Assembly: GCA_008360975.2 (NCBI GenBank) | Contig: CM039184.1 | Location: 40,619,797 to 40,683,796, forward strand | From: Lichenostomus cassidix | Taxonomy: Eukaryota; Chordata; Aves; Passeriformes; Meliphagidae | Direction: 5' to 3' | DNA length: 64,000 nt | Part shown: piece after piece, positions 62,231 to 64,000 of the stretch | How positions within the stretch are numbered: position 1 is the first letter of the stretch | Layout of the letters: the number at the start of each line of letters is the position of its first letter | Notes under the pieces: model-generated | Told to the model about the DNA's origin: nothing | What the model saw: the letters and a program-made list of their open reading frames with translations, nothing else | Database searches by the model: none | Program-made: the position numbers and the translations under genes

Positions 62231-64000
62231 ATAAATTTACTAAGGAAACCCTACTTTCAAGTCAGGAATTCTTACTGAGGCCAAGTGTGAGGTGCTAGGT
62301 ATGTGATTTCCTTTTAAACGTAAGAGGACCAAATTTTCACATAAACTGTTAAGACCTTGAAGTTAAATGGAAAGCACTTGAAGTAATAATTGTGAGTGCA
62401 GTTTTAAAGACCCATACAGAAAAATATGGTTTAGCAAGTCTGAAAACAAAACACCTGAAGAACTTGTGTTATTCTAACATAACATGTAGCATAAAATAAA
62501 ACTAGCTATTGAACACTTCACAATGAAATGATAAGATTTGATTCAAATGAAACATGCTAATACTATCTCTTAAGAAAGAGCTGCACAATTAAGAGGCACA
62601 ACACAGAAAAGCTTGACATTAACAGACTATAATGTGATCTTTGAAACAAAATGCTCCGGGAACTAAATAAACTTCACTCATTTTGCAAAGATATGCATGG
62701 GCTGTGTTGCACAGCTGCCTTCTGCCCACAGATCCCACTGAGAGCAATGTACACTGGTTATACAGAGAACAAAGCAGCCCATGATTATTTTGAGGAAGCA
62801 CTTCAAATTTATTAATAATCTGGCAGGTGAAACCTAAATTTTCATAGGGATGCATTGATTGCTACTGAGTTACAGAGGAGGTAGGTGCCATTGACAAAAC
62901 ATACTCAATATGCAATATTTAAACACCATGTTCCTTTAGACCGCTTTAATAGCATTTTATATTTACTGATTCTGTGGAGTTTAAAATCTACTCCTCTCCT
63001 ATAATTACATTATTATAAACACTGACATGTTTATAATAATTTTCATAAATAAACATTTGTATTATCCAGAGATAATATACTTCATTCCAGTTCTAACTGT
63101 CTCCATAGAGCAGTGTGATCACAAGCAAAAATGCACATTTAGTAAACGCAGATTATTCTGTGCTTCATTTCCAAAGTATCATATCCATATAAATTTTGCA
63201 TAAAGCAAGATTAAATATTCTACGACAGCAAAGCAATAGGTAAAATGCTGCAATTAGCTGTACAGCATCTGAAGTACTACCTTCAGTGAAAAAAACTGAT
63301 AGACACAGCAATGACCGCAAGTGGCTATAGCTAAAAACAGGACCCTTTCTTTCTGTTTTTCCCCCAAAAATCAATTCAATAGTTCATTTATTGCTACTTA
63401 CAGCCGGTGAATACCTTTTCTGTTTCAGTACATAGGCACATTGATTTGTGTTTTTCAGTTATTTAATTTCTGTATACTTATTTTATTTTTAATCATAATT
63501 CTTCTTAATGTGACACTAGTAATTTCTAACATCATGTCAAACACCACTTCTGTAGGCCTGGAATTTGTTTGTCCTTGCTTTGCCTCATGCATTTGGCATT
63601 TAGATGCATGCAAAATTCTAATAGCCTCTACGCCTACTATTGCTTTATTTTTCAAAAAAGCTATTTAACTGATGTCCTGAAAGAGTAAAATGCTCTACAG
63701 ATGTTAATGGCCCAACGCCAAAAAATATTTTCCAGTTTAAAGTCAGATTCAATGCACTGCTTTTATACAATAAGATTTTAATTTCTTGTGCCCCTCCCCA
63801 ATTTCCTGCAAATGTCATTTCCTTTTTCAAATTAAATGTAAAATTCCTTACTCTGCTGTTAATCAAGGTCTGTTAAATTGTTTACTGTATATCCAGTGTT
63901 TATGTCAATTACTTTGTAAGCTAAAAGCTCTCTATGGCTTATTGTTGTTCCTCATGTATGCACTCAGAATTTCTTTTGCCTGTCACTCCATTTTAGCTGT

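Larger units (their letters stand above)
59047..64000 (-). other. FAT1: FAT1 intron 7, 3' part
   Basis: At least 4.95 kb without a recognisable cadherin exon on the minus strand. It contains a CR1 fragment (about 61815-62230) and an 18-bp tandem duplication AGATGAGGTGAATTYRCC at 60106-60141. The rest is unassigned AT-rich sequence. Confidence 0.65.

Overview
This is a vertebrate, almost certainly avian, nuclear window. It has long, low-GC, intron-rich DNA, and its interspersed repeats are mostly CR1 LINE fragments, several ending in the CR1 3' signature (a CCTTCCAAC block and ATTCTRTG-type ends). There are no bacterial-style genes. The only protein-coding gene I can support is the 3' two-thirds of FAT1 (FAT atypical cadherin 1), on the minus strand.

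Layout. Positions 1 to about 24,235 are the region downstream of FAT1. I see no coding exon there, only CR1 copies (about 4795, 13482, 19636-21392, 22125), a possible ancient MIR-like SINE (about 23355), simple repeats and unassigned sequence. From about 24,236 to the right edge lies FAT1. The 3'UTR is about 24,236-25,328. Twenty constitutive coding exons lie between 25,329 and 59,046; counted back from the end they match exons 8-27 of the 27-exon human gene. The remaining DNA to 64,000 is intron. All twenty exons have GT-AG borders and compatible phases. Joined, they encode 3,146 residues plus a stop with no frame disruption. The missing N-terminal part (signal peptide and roughly the first 13 cadherin repeats) lies beyond the right edge.

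The visible protein has about 21 complete cadherin repeats, a juxtamembrane segment, EGF1, one laminin-G domain, EGF2-EGF5, a transmembrane helix, a basic RRKKKH stretch, a cytoplasmic tail with proline-rich EVH1-type motifs, and a C-terminal PDZ ligand ending HTEV. FAT1 is a giant cell-surface adhesion protein that links cell contacts to actin dynamics and planar polarity.

Main points for a second look: (1) two in-frame, phase 1-1 cassette exons of 60 and 36 nt before the last exon, predicting +20, +12 and +32 tail isoforms; (2) a perfect 29-bp inverted repeat with a 7-nt loop in the intron between exons 19 and 20; (3) a CR1 insertion whose 5' part is inverted at a breakpoint that fits twin-priming; (4) an approximately five-repeat superperiod in the cadherin ectodomain, marked by linkers without the DxNDNxP calcium motif; (5) duplicated strong pseudo-5' splice sites just upstream of exon 23. 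I found no clearly new biological system; the isoform cassettes and the hairpin are the most distinctive signals.
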